A stretch of 64,000 bases of DNA from the NCBI RefSeq assembly GCF_042646165.1, contig NZ_JBHRTC010000003.1. One strand, 5' to 3'. Each line of letters opens with the position of its first letter. Within the stretch, counting starts at the first letter, position 1. Source of the stretch: Microbaculum marinum (GTDB taxonomy: Bacteria > Pseudomonadota > Alphaproteobacteria > Rhizobiales > Tepidamorphaceae). Of the stretch, positions 17,327 through 24,773 are shown piece after piece. The notes under the pieces are model-generated. The model searched no databases. It was given only the letters and a program-made list of their open reading frames with translations, and was not told where the DNA came from. Both the position numbers and the translations under genes were made by a program.

Positions 17327-18361
17327 ATGCAGTGGAAACTGACCACGAGCGCCGCCGTCGCGGCGCTGCTTGCCACCACGGCGATCGCGAGCGCGGAAGG
17401 CAAGCTCAACATCTTCAACTGGGGCAACTACACCAACCCGGACCTGATCGAGAAGTTCGAGAAGGAGCACGACGTCGAGGTCACCGTCACCGACTACGAT
17501 TCCAACGACACGGCGCTGGCGAAGATCAAGGCCGGCGGCCACGGCTTCGACATCGTGGTGCCCTCCAACAGCTACGTGCCGATCTGGATCCGCGAAGGCC
17601 TGCTGATGGAGTCGCGGCCCGACCAGATGGAGAACTTCAAGAACATGGATCCGCGCTGGGTCGACGTCGACTGGGATCCGGGCCGCCACTACACGGTGCC
17701 CTGGCAGTGGGGCTCGACCGGCGTGGCGGTGAACACGTCGGCCTATTCGGGCGATCCCAACACCTCGGCGATCTTCATGGATCCGCCGGAGGAACTGGTC
17801 GGCAAGATCAACGTCGTGCCGGAAATGAACGACGTGATGAACCTGGCGATCCTCTACGCCGGCGGCAAGCCCTGCACGGAGGACAAGGAACTCCTCAAGA
17901 AGGTCCGCGACGCGCTGCTGGCGGCCAAGCCGAAGTGGATGTCGATGGACTACGGCACCACCGAGCGTCTGGCCAGCGGCGACATGATGGCCAGCGTCAA
18001 CTGGAACGGCTCGACCTTCCGCGCGCGCCTGCAGAACCCGGACGTCGTCTACGGCTATCCGAAGGAAGGCTACGTGCTGTGGATGGATTCCGTCGCCGTC
18101 CTGGCCGACGCGCAGAATCCCGAGAACGCCAAGCTGTTCCAGAACTTCATCATGGACCCCGAGAACGCCGCCCTGATCTCGGCGTTCGCCCGCTATGCCA
18201 ACGGCATCGAGGGCTCGCAGCAGTACATGCCGGAGGACATGAAGGACGCGCCGGAAGTGAACGTCCCCGCCGAGTTCGCCGACAAGGGCAACTTCGTTCC
18301 GGACTGCCCGCAGGCGTCGCGCGACATGTACACGGCGATCTGGACCGAACTGCAGAAGTAG
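17327..18361 (+). CDS. potD: polyamine-type ABC transporter periplasmic binding protein (PotD/PotF-like)
   Basis: 344-residue extracytoplasmic binding protein. The signal peptide covers about residues 1-22 (AALLATTAIASAEG). The mature protein begins with the PotD/PotF hallmark LNIFNWGNYTNPDLIEKFE and continues with a typical two-lobed periplasmic binding fold. Acidic and aromatic residues that line polyamine pockets appear likely, for example WQWGSTGVAVN. The exact ligand (putrescine, spermidine or another cation) cannot be read from sequence. It is last in the operon and is followed by a strong GC hairpin. Confidence 0.9.
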   Translation: MQWKLTTSAAVAALLATTAIASAEGKLNIFNWGNYTNPDLIEKFEKEHDVEVTVTDYDSNDTALAKIKAGGHGFDIVVPSNSYVPIWIREGLLMESRPDQMENFKNMDPRWVDVDWDPGRHYTVPWQWGSTGVAVNTSAYSGDPNTSAIFMDPPEELVGKINVVPEMNDVMNLAILYAGGKPCTEDKELLKKVRDALLAAKPKWMSMDYGTTERLASGDMMASVNWNGSTFRARLQNPDVVYGYPKEGYVLWMDSVAVLADAQNPENAKLFQNFIMDPENAALISAFARYANGIEGSQQYMPEDMKDAPEVNVPAEFADKGNFVPDCPQASRDMYTAIWTELQK

Positions 18362-18376
18362 TCCGCCCGAGAGACC

Positions 18377-18401
18377 GGAGGCCCGGGCGACCCGGGCCTC
18401 C
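18377..18401 (+). terminator. hairpin terminator after the polyamine transporter operon
   Basis: A perfect 11-bp stem (GGAGGCCCGGG against CCCGGGCCTCC) with a 3-nt loop lies 15 bp after the binding-protein stop codon. There is little T-run. In this GC-rich genome such a stem is a plausible intrinsic terminator or 3' end stabiliser. Confidence 0.7.
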
Positions 18402-18480
18402 CCTGCCTTCGACCGAGGGGGCCTTCGAATGAGGGGCCTCCGCCGGGAGATAGCCGGCGAGACAGCCGGCCGACTTTAAA

Positions 18481-18518
18481 CAACAATCTTGTTGACTATC
18501 AATCTATACGTTGATAAT
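18481..18518 (+). promoter_or_regulatory. promoter and dyad operators of the ArsR-DUF899 operon
   Basis: Two dyads lie just before the ArsR gene: CAACAA-TC-TTGTTG (18481-18494) and TATCAA-N8-TTGATA (18497-18516). A -35 TTGTTG (18489) and -10 GATAAT (18513) with 18-nt spacing overlap both. The region is strikingly A/T-rich against its surroundings. A TATCAA/TTGATA dyad fits an ArsR-type operator, so autorepression is likely. Confidence 0.6.
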
Positions 18519-18526
18519 CAGGCGGC

Positions 18527-18940
18527 ATGACAGCCGCCAACGCCCGAGCCCTGCCTGACGAGGATGCCGCGCCGAGCGCCGACGAGACCCTCGACGCGGT
18601 GTTCTTCGCGCTGTCGGATCCGGTGCGGCGCGCCGTGCTGGCCCGGCTGAAGGACGCGCCGCTGCTGGTCTCCGAACTGGCCGAGCCGTTCGACATCTCG
18701 CTGCAGGCGGTCTCGCGCCACATCCAGGTGCTGGTCCGCGCCGGCCTCGTCCGGCAGGAACGCACCGGCCGGATCAGCCGGTGCAGCCTCGACGTCGGGC
18801 CGATCTTCTCGGCCGCCGTCTGGATCAACGGCTACACCCACTACTGGCAGGCGCAGTTCGACACGCTGGCCGCGACCCTCGAGGACATCGAGACGCGCAG
18901 GCAGGGCGGGGCGCCCGGCGGCCCGAAGACCGAAGAGTGA
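18527..18940 (+). CDS. ArsR-family transcriptional regulator
   Basis: 137-residue winged-helix regulator. The core FFALSDPVRRAVLARLKDAP, then LVSELAEPFDISLQAVSRHI and VLVRAGLVRQERTGR, is the ArsR/SmtB fold. No CxC or His metal-binding motif is present, so it belongs to the non-metal ArsR branch that usually sits next to SRPBCC or DUF899 genes. The start lies only 9 bases after the predicted -10 box, so the message may be almost leaderless. It is the first gene of an operon with two DUF899 proteins and is probably their repressor. Confidence 0.9.
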   Translation: MTAANARALPDEDAAPSADETLDAVFFALSDPVRRAVLARLKDAPLLVSELAEPFDISLQAVSRHIQVLVRAGLVRQERTGRISRCSLDVGPIFSAAVWINGYTHYWQAQFDTLAATLEDIETRRQGGAPGGPKTEE

Positions 18941-18996
18941 ACCCGACGGCGCCGCGCGGCGACCCGCCGGCGCCCGTCTGCGAATGGAGACGCAAG

Positions 18997-19713
18997 ATGC
19001 CCCTCAACACCGCCAACACCGTCGTGTCCAGGGAGGAATGGCTGCAGGCGCGCAAGCGGCTGCTCGCCGAGGAGAAGGCCTTCACCCGGCAGCGCGATGC
19101 GCTCGCCGAGGCGCGCCGGAAGCTGCCCTGGGAGCGCGTCGGCACCGACTACACGTTCGAGGGTCCCGACGGCCCGGTCCGGCTGGCCGACCTGTTCGAC
19201 GACCGCAGGCAGCTTCTGGTCTACCACTTCATGTTCGCCCCCGACTGGGAGACCGGCTGCAAGAGCTGCTCGTTCTGGGCCGACAACTTCAACGGCATCG
19301 TCGCCCACCTGCGCCAGCGCGACGTCTCCTTCGTGGCGATCTCGCGGGCGCCGCTTGCCAAGCTGCAGGCCTTAGCCGGCCGGATGGGCTGGAGCTTTCC
19401 CTGGGTGTCGTCCGGCGAGAACGGCTTCAACCGGGACTTCGCCGTCTCGTTCACCCAGGACGAGGTGGAGAGCCAGGCGCCGGTGTACAACTACGGGACC
19501 AGCAGGACCTACGGGATCGAGATGCCGGGCGTCAGCGTCTTCTACAAGGACGACGACGGCGCGATCTACCATACCTACTCCGCCTACATGCGCGGCATCG
19601 ACATCCTCAACACCGCCTACAACTACCTCGACCTCCTGCCCAAGGGCCGCGACGAGGACGACCTGCCCTACACGATGGCGTGGGTCAGGCTGCGCGACGA
19701 GTACGCGGCCTGA
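18997..19713 (+). CDS. DUF899 thioredoxin-like protein, paralogue 1
   Basis: 238-residue cytoplasmic protein of the DUF899 family, which has a thioredoxin-like fold. GGAGA lies upstream of the ATG. The conserved signature ETGCKSCSFWADNFNG near residue 90 contains a CxxC pair (GCKSC) at the position of a thioredoxin active site. Later conserved patches are YNYGTSRTYGIEMPGVSVFY and YHTYSAYMRG. The enzymatic role of DUF899 is not established; a redox or peroxide-related function is only a guess. It is followed after 22 bp by a shorter relative, and both sit behind an ArsR repressor. Confidence 0.85.
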   Translation: MPLNTANTVVSREEWLQARKRLLAEEKAFTRQRDALAEARRKLPWERVGTDYTFEGPDGPVRLADLFDDRRQLLVYHFMFAPDWETGCKSCSFWADNFNGIVAHLRQRDVSFVAISRAPLAKLQALAGRMGWSFPWVSSGENGFNRDFAVSFTQDEVESQAPVYNYGTSRTYGIEMPGVSVFYKDDDGAIYHTYSAYMRGIDILNTAYNYLDLLPKGRDEDDLPYTMAWVRLRDEYAA

Positions 19714-19735
19714 GCACGGTCGGGGAGCAACACCC

Positions 19736-20305
19736 ATGGACTATGCGGACGCATCGGGGAAGCTGGCGGACTACCGGCGCAGGATCGCCGCGCTGCGCGC
19801 CGAGATGCGCGACCTGCAGGACCGGGCCGAACCGCAGCCGGTCGAGGACTACGTCCTGCAGTCGACCACCGGCGAGGTGCGGCTGTCGGAGGCGTTCGGC
19901 GGCAAGGACGACCTGATCGTCATCCACAACATGGGCCGGTCGTGCCCCTACTGCACCTTGTGGGCGGACGGCTACAACGGCGTCTACGAGCATCTCGCCG
20001 ACCGCGCCGCCTTCGTCGTGACGAGCCCCGATTCGCCCGCCGAGCAGGCCGCCTTCGCGCAGTCGCGCGGCTGGCGGTTCCCGATGCTCAGCCATCGCGG
20101 CTCGAGCTTCGCCGACGACATGGGCTATCGCGGCGACAACGGCTGGCTGCCCGGCACCTCCGTGTTCCGGCGCGACACCGGCGGCATCGTCAGGGTCTCC
20201 GACGCGGGCTTCAGCCCCGGCGACGATTTCTGCAGCCTGTGGCACTTCCTCGATCTGCTCGACGGCGGCCGCCGGGGCTGGCGGCCGAAGTATCGCTACG
20301 GCTGA
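19736..20305 (+). CDS. DUF899-related thioredoxin-like protein, paralogue 2
   Basis: 189-residue relative of the upstream protein. It opens with a coiled N-terminal helix (LADYRRRIAALRAEMRDLQD) and then VLQSTTGEVRLSEAFGGKDD. The active-site-like motif GRSCPYCTLWADGYNG, with CPYC, lies near residues 67-82. CPYC is the glutaredoxin-type dithiol, so this copy looks redox competent. The C-terminus has DDFCSLWHFLDLL. It is third in the ArsR-controlled operon. The two paralogues differ in their dithiol (CKSC and CPYC), which suggests different partners or a relay. Confidence 0.82.
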   Translation: MDYADASGKLADYRRRIAALRAEMRDLQDRAEPQPVEDYVLQSTTGEVRLSEAFGGKDDLIVIHNMGRSCPYCTLWADGYNGVYEHLADRAAFVVTSPDSPAEQAAFAQSRGWRFPMLSHRGSSFADDMGYRGDNGWLPGTSVFRRDTGGIVRVSDAGFSPGDDFCSLWHFLDLLDGGRRGWRPKYRYG

Positions 20306-20426
20306 GGGGCCGACGGCGGCCCGGCGCAGGTGCCCGCCGGACGGGCCTTGCCAGCGGGCCCGTTAGCGGGTTTGCTCCGACGTAACCGCCGCGCATCGGC
20401 GCGGCCCGGCGAACCGGAGCGCTCCG

Positions 20427-21341
20427 TTGACTGACACCCTGACGCTGGCCCTGTGGGCGACCAACCTGTCCGTACCCGTCAACGGGCTCGACGGCTGGGT
20501 CGCCCGCGTCGAGGCGAAGATGGCGGAGGCCGCGGCGGCCGGCGCGGCCTTCCTGATCATGCCGGAATACGCCTCCGAGCAATGGCTGAGCTTCAAGCCG
20601 GACGGCCTCAGGCCGACCGAGGAGATCGGCTGGATGGCCGACCAGGCGCCGGCGGCGCTGGAGCTGCTGAAACCGCTGCCGCAGAAGCACGGGGTGGCGC
20701 TGCTCGCCGGCTCGATGCCCTGGCAGGTCGGCGAGGGCTACCGCAACCGGGCCTGGCTGGTCCTGCCCGACGGGCGGACGATCGCCCAGGACAAGCTGGC
20801 ATTGACGCCGGGCGAGCAGGACGCCGACAACTGGAACCTGGCGACGGGCGACGAGATCCGGATCGTCGAGTGGAACGGCCTGCGGCTTGCGACGCTGATC
20901 TGCCTCGACGTCGAGATGCCGGCGCTGTCCAGCCTGCTCGCACCGCAGGATCTCGATCTCCTGATGGTGCCGTCGATGACCTACTACCTGTCCGGCTACA
21001 GCCGCGTCTTCGGCTGCGCCAAGGCGCGGGCGATCGAGCTGATGAGCACGGTGGCGGCGACCGGCTGCGTCGGCGCGGCGCCGGGCACGACCCAGAACGA
21101 CCAGAACGTCTCCGGCTGCGCGGTCTACGTTCCCTGCGAGGTCGAACTCGGCTTCACCGGCATCCACGCCGCGGTCGGCCCGGTCGACGGCGACCGGGGT
21201 GCGGGCGGCGAGGAAGGCGACGGGCCGTTCCTGATCGCCCGCGACATTCCGGTGGGCCTGATCCGGCAGAAGCGTGCCGGCGCCGCCGAGGTCTGGCCGG
21301 GCGCCTGGAACGCGGGTCACGTGCGGCTGACGCCGCAGTGA
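20427..21341 (+). CDS. carbon-nitrogen hydrolase (nitrilase superfamily amidase)
   Basis: 304-residue member of the nitrilase superfamily. The expected Glu-Lys-Cys triad is visible: E47 in MPEYAS, K123 in QDKLALTPGEQ and C159 in TLICLDVEMP. These enzymes hydrolyse amides or N-carbamoyl compounds in the cytoplasm. A TTG start is used, with GGAG nine bases upstream. Its neighbours (PotABCD-type importer, acetylpolyamine deacetylase) make a polyamine-related amide, such as N-carbamoylputrescine, a reasonable candidate. The sequence does not settle the substrate. It is transcribed in the same direction as the DUF899 genes but 121 bp later. Confidence 0.85.
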   Translation: MTDTLTLALWATNLSVPVNGLDGWVARVEAKMAEAAAAGAAFLIMPEYASEQWLSFKPDGLRPTEEIGWMADQAPAALELLKPLPQKHGVALLAGSMPWQVGEGYRNRAWLVLPDGRTIAQDKLALTPGEQDADNWNLATGDEIRIVEWNGLRLATLICLDVEMPALSSLLAPQDLDLLMVPSMTYYLSGYSRVFGCAKARAIELMSTVAATGCVGAAPGTTQNDQNVSGCAVYVPCEVELGFTGIHAAVGPVDGDRGAGGEEGDGPFLIARDIPVGLIRQKRAGAAEVWPGAWNAGHVRLTPQ

Positions 21342-21496
21342 TCCGCTCCGTCCCGTAGATCGCCAGCGGCCGGTGCGCGCGCCGGCAGAAGCATGCGCGC
21401 TATTGTCCGGTCACAAACAGTGAACGATCCCCACATGCTTTGGCTGCATGGAGGCCGCGTCCGCCGGCAAGTAAGTGCCGCCGGACGCGATAGCCG

Positions 21497-22579
21497 TCAG
21501 GGCCGGCAGACGTAGTAGGCGTTGATGATGTCGTGCTCGAGTTCGTGCTGGGTGACCTTCGAGAAGCCGGCGTCGGCGAAGTAGGCGATCGCGGTCTCGC
21601 AGCCCCACATGGTGCCAAGCCCCTCGCCGCCCTGGGCGAGCGACACGGTCATGCAGTGCATGGTCGACACGGTGTAGAGGAACGGCCCCAGCACGTTGTC
21701 CATGTTGCCGTGGTGGTGGCAGGACCCACGGATGTCCTGGCAGATGTAGACGCCGTCCTCCCTGAGGGTGCGGCGGATGCCGCGCAGCACGGACATGGGA
21801 TCGGCCTGGTCGTGGATGGCGTCGAACGTGACGACGAGATCGAAGGCGTTCTCGTCGGCAGTTGCGGCCAGGTCGCGGGCGTCCCGGACCTCGAAGGTCA
21901 GGTTGGCCAGGCCGCGCGCGGCAGCGCCGGCATTGGCGAATTCGATGGCTTCCTCCGACAGGTCGTAGCCGACGAAACGGCTGTTCGGGAACGCCTCGGC
22001 CATCATGGTCAACGCCCGGCCGCGCCCGCAGCCCACGTCGAGGACGCGGATGCCGGCCTCCAGCCTGGCGATCACATCGCCACCGAGCGGCAGGATCTGG
22101 TCGATCAGCGCGGGCAGCACCGTCTGCGCGCTCTCCTCCATCATGACCTCGTGAAACCGCTCGAATCTGCCATAGGGCACCCCGCCGCCGGCGCGGAAGC
22201 ATTCGACGATTGCGGTTTCGACACCGCCCAGCACCGATATCTCCTGGGCCGTCACGGCAAAGTTGCCGGCCTCCGCGTCGCGGGTCAGCACGCGGGCGTG
22301 CTCGGGAGGCAGGCGGTAGGTTCCGGTCCGCGGCTCGTGGTCGACGATGCGGCCGACCGTCATGGCGCCCAGCCATTCGCGGACGTAGCGTTCCTCGAGG
22401 CCGGCCTCGCGGGCGATCCCCGCACTGTCGGACCAGCCCATCCGCGACATCGCGTCGAACAGGCCGGTGCGATGGCCAATCGAGACCATCAGGCACATAG
22501 CCCCCTCGTTGAGCATCCCGACCATCCGCTCCTCGAAGGCGGCGGCGCGGCCGGTGTCCAGGCGAAACATCTGATTCAT
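21497..22579 (-). CDS. class I SAM-dependent methyltransferase with N-terminal winged helix
   Basis: 360-residue methyltransferase. GGGAG precedes the ATG. The first 110 residues form a winged-helix-like dimerisation domain (MLNEGAMCLMVSIGHRTGLF) of the kind seen in the mycobacterial Rv2258c group. The Rossmann domain begins near residue 175 with the SAM-binding motif IRVLDVGCGRGRALTMM, followed by YDLSEEAIEFA and the acidic motif VVTFDAIHDQADP. The methyl acceptor is unknown. It is divergent from the acetylpolyamine amidohydrolase-like gene and may share a regulatory region of 230 bp with it. Confidence 0.85.
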   Translation of the reverse strand: MNQMFRLDTGRAAAFEERMVGMLNEGAMCLMVSIGHRTGLFDAMSRMGWSDSAGIAREAGLEERYVREWLGAMTVGRIVDHEPRTGTYRLPPEHARVLTRDAEAGNFAVTAQEISVLGGVETAIVECFRAGGGVPYGRFERFHEVMMEESAQTVLPALIDQILPLGGDVIARLEAGIRVLDVGCGRGRALTMMAEAFPNSRFVGYDLSEEAIEFANAGAAARGLANLTFEVRDARDLAATADENAFDLVVTFDAIHDQADPMSVLRGIRRTLREDGVYICQDIRGSCHHHGNMDNVLGPFLYTVSTMHCMTVSLAQGGEGLGTMWGCETAIAYFADAGFSKVTQHELEHDIINAYYVCRP

Positions 22580-22809
22580 GACAAGCTCCCTTTCAAAATT
22601 CAGGCGCCGGAAAAAAGCGGCTCCGGATTGCAGGGCGACGTCGACCGTGTTTCGCGGCGGAATCAGTTCGTTTCAGATGTTTCCGGCAGCCGAATTCAGA
22701 CAGGGAGGCTGCCCGGCGGGCGCATTGTTGCATGGGACGGGTGGGCGAACGCCCCATAATTCGGTAGACCTACGGCCCGCCGCAAAAACCAATTCGAGCC
22801 AGGATCGCC

Positions 22810-23841
22810 ATGAAAACCGTCTATTCCGACGATCACCGCCTGCATGCCGCGAAAGTCGAACTGATCGACGGGACGCTGAAACCGGCCCACGAGAAGCCGG
22901 TGCGGGCCGACATCATCCTGTCGCGGGTCAATGAGGTCGGGCTCGGGGAGGTCGTGGAGCCGGAGGATTTCGGCATTGAGCCGCTCGGACGGATCCACGA
23001 TTCGCGCTATCTGATCTTTCTGGAGACAGCCTGGGCCATGTGGCAGAAGACCGGCCGCGACTGGGACGCCCTGCCCCTCGCCTGGCCCGTGAGGGGGATG
23101 AGGGCGATCGAGCCCGACGAGATCGACGGCAAGCTGTCGTACTTCTCGTTCGACGCCGGCGCGCCGATCACCTCGGGGACATGGCCGGCGGTCCGCGCCA
23201 GCGCCAATGTCGGACTGACGGCGACGCGCATGGTCAAGGACGGCGAACGGGCGGCGTTCGGGCTGTGCCGGCCGCCGGGCCACCATGCGGCGGTCGACTA
23301 TTGCGGCGGGTACTGCTTTCTCAACAACGCCGCGATCGCCGCGCAGTGGCTGCGCGACCACGGCTGCGACCGGGTCTCGGTCCTCGACATCGACTACCAT
23401 CACGGCAACGGCACGCAGTCGATCTTCTACGAGCGCGCCGACGTGCAGTTTCTGTCCCTGCACGCCGATCCGCGCCAGGAGTATCCGTACTTCCTGGGCT
23501 ATTCGGACGAGATCGGCCACGGCAAGGGCGAAGGCTTCAACGTCAACTATCCGATGGAATGGGGAACCGGCTTCGAGGCCTGGGGACAGGCGCTCAGCGA
23601 CGCCTGCAACGAGATATCCTATTTCGGCCCGGACGTGGTTGTGGTGTCGCTGGGGGTCGATACCTTCGAGAAGGACCCGATCTCGCAGTTCAAGCTGAAG
23701 TCACCCGATTTCCTCGAGATCGGACGCAGGATCGCCAGCCTGAAGCGGCCGACCGTGTTCCTGATGGAAGGCGGCTATGCGGTCGAGGAGATCGGCGTCA
23801 ATGCCGTGAACGTGCTGACGGGATTCGAGAACGCCGGCTAG
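22810..23841 (+). CDS. histone-deacetylase-family acetylpolyamine amidohydrolase
   Basis: 343-residue zinc-dependent deacetylase of the arginase/HDAC superfamily, closest in pattern to bacterial acetylpolyamine amidohydrolases. Such enzymes remove acetyl groups from acetylputrescine, acetylcadaverine or acetylspermidine. Visible active-site elements are the tandem histidines of RPPGHHA (H158, H159), zinc ligands D195 and H197 in DIDYHHGNG, another Asp in GVDTFEKDP and the catalytic Tyr in EGGYAVEEIG. The length matches the acetylpolyamine group. Proximity to a PotABCD-type importer supports a role in scavenging polyamines as carbon and nitrogen. It ends one base from a convergent hydrolase gene. 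Confidence 0.87.
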   Translation: MKTVYSDDHRLHAAKVELIDGTLKPAHEKPVRADIILSRVNEVGLGEVVEPEDFGIEPLGRIHDSRYLIFLETAWAMWQKTGRDWDALPLAWPVRGMRAIEPDEIDGKLSYFSFDAGAPITSGTWPAVRASANVGLTATRMVKDGERAAFGLCRPPGHHAAVDYCGGYCFLNNAAIAAQWLRDHGCDRVSVLDIDYHHGNGTQSIFYERADVQFLSLHADPRQEYPYFLGYSDEIGHGKGEGFNVNYPMEWGTGFEAWGQALSDACNEISYFGPDVVVVSLGVDTFEKDPISQFKLKSPDFLEIGRRIASLKRPTVFLMEGGYAVEEIGVNAVNVLTGFENAG

Positions 23842-23842
23842 G

Positions 23843-24748
23843 TCAGAACCCTTCGCGCCCGGGTATCAGGACATCGCGCAGGAAGTGCCGGAACCGCCGA
23901 TAGGCGATTTCCGCGAATTCCGGGTTGTACTTCGACGTCGAGGCCGGATCGACATCGGGCCGGTCGAAGGCATGGGTCGCGCCTTCGATCGTCGCCGTAT
24001 CGACAGGCGCACCCTCCGCCAGGACGCGCGCGTAGGCCTCATGACAGGGCACCGGATCGGCTGTCGTGTCCGCGGTGCCGTGGATCGCCCAGACCGGCAG
24101 GGGCTCGGCAAACCCCCGGCTCGGCGCCAGCGTCGGAAAGCCCGACGCGTTCATGCCGCAATAGGGATAGGTCAGGTAGACCGAGGTCAGGCCTGCAAAG
24201 GGATCTTCCGGCCATTCGGTCAGGCTTTGCGGCACCAGGGCGTCGGGTGGCATCGCCAGGAAATCCATCACCGTCCAGCCGCCATGGCTCCAGCCGGCGA
24301 CCGCCAACCGTTCGGGATCGACATAGGGCAGGTCGCGGGCGAAGGGGATCGTCACGGCGACGTCCCCGGCCCTCTCGGCGCCGCGCAGCAGCCATCCCGA
24401 ACAGACATCCCCGACCGCCGTCTCGTAGCCTATGCCGCGCGGCGTGAAGCTGTCGACGACGATCGCCACGACCCCTTCGGCAACCGCGAGATCCGAATAG
24501 ATCCCCATGAGCGCCAGCCGCTTGTCGTCGCGAAACAGGCCCTCGCAGCCCGAATAGAGCAGGATTGCCGGAAACGGGCCGGCGCCGTCCGGCTTGCTGA
24601 TGACGATATCGGGCTCTAGCAGGGCGAGCAGCTCTGCAGGCGTGCGCTTGTGGACGAAATAGCCGGTAATCGACAGCCAGACATAGGCCGCCGCGGCGAG
24701 CACCGCGACCAGCACCAGGGCGAGGCCCCACCCGATGATCCTGCGCAT
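23843..24748 (-). CDS. dienelactone hydrolase-like alpha/beta hydrolase, membrane-anchored or secreted
   Basis: 301-residue alpha/beta hydrolase. The start at 24748 follows GGGGAGGG. It gives an N-terminal hydrophobic segment (IIGWGLALVLVAVLAAAAYV) that is either a signal anchor or a signal peptide. The nucleophile elbow is GWSHGG near residue 148. Asp and His partners are likely in HGTADTTADP and EGATHAFDRP. The IVVDSFTPRG segment is typical of the dienelactone hydrolase group. Substrate is unknown. It lies 25 bp downstream of purH on the same strand and may be cotranscribed, though no functional link is obvious. Confidence 0.8.
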   Translation of the reverse strand: MRRIIGWGLALVLVAVLAAAAYVWLSITGYFVHKRTPAELLALLEPDIVISKPDGAGPFPAILLYSGCEGLFRDDKRLALMGIYSDLAVAEGVVAIVVDSFTPRGIGYETAVGDVCSGWLLRGAERAGDVAVTIPFARDLPYVDPERLAVAGWSHGGWTVMDFLAMPPDALVPQSLTEWPEDPFAGLTSVYLTYPYCGMNASGFPTLAPSRGFAEPLPVWAIHGTADTTADPVPCHEAYARVLAEGAPVDTATIEGATHAFDRPDVDPASTSKYNPEFAEIAYRRFRHFLRDVLIPGREGF

Positions 24749-24773
24749 CGCTGCCCGCCCTCCCCGGGGTGTC

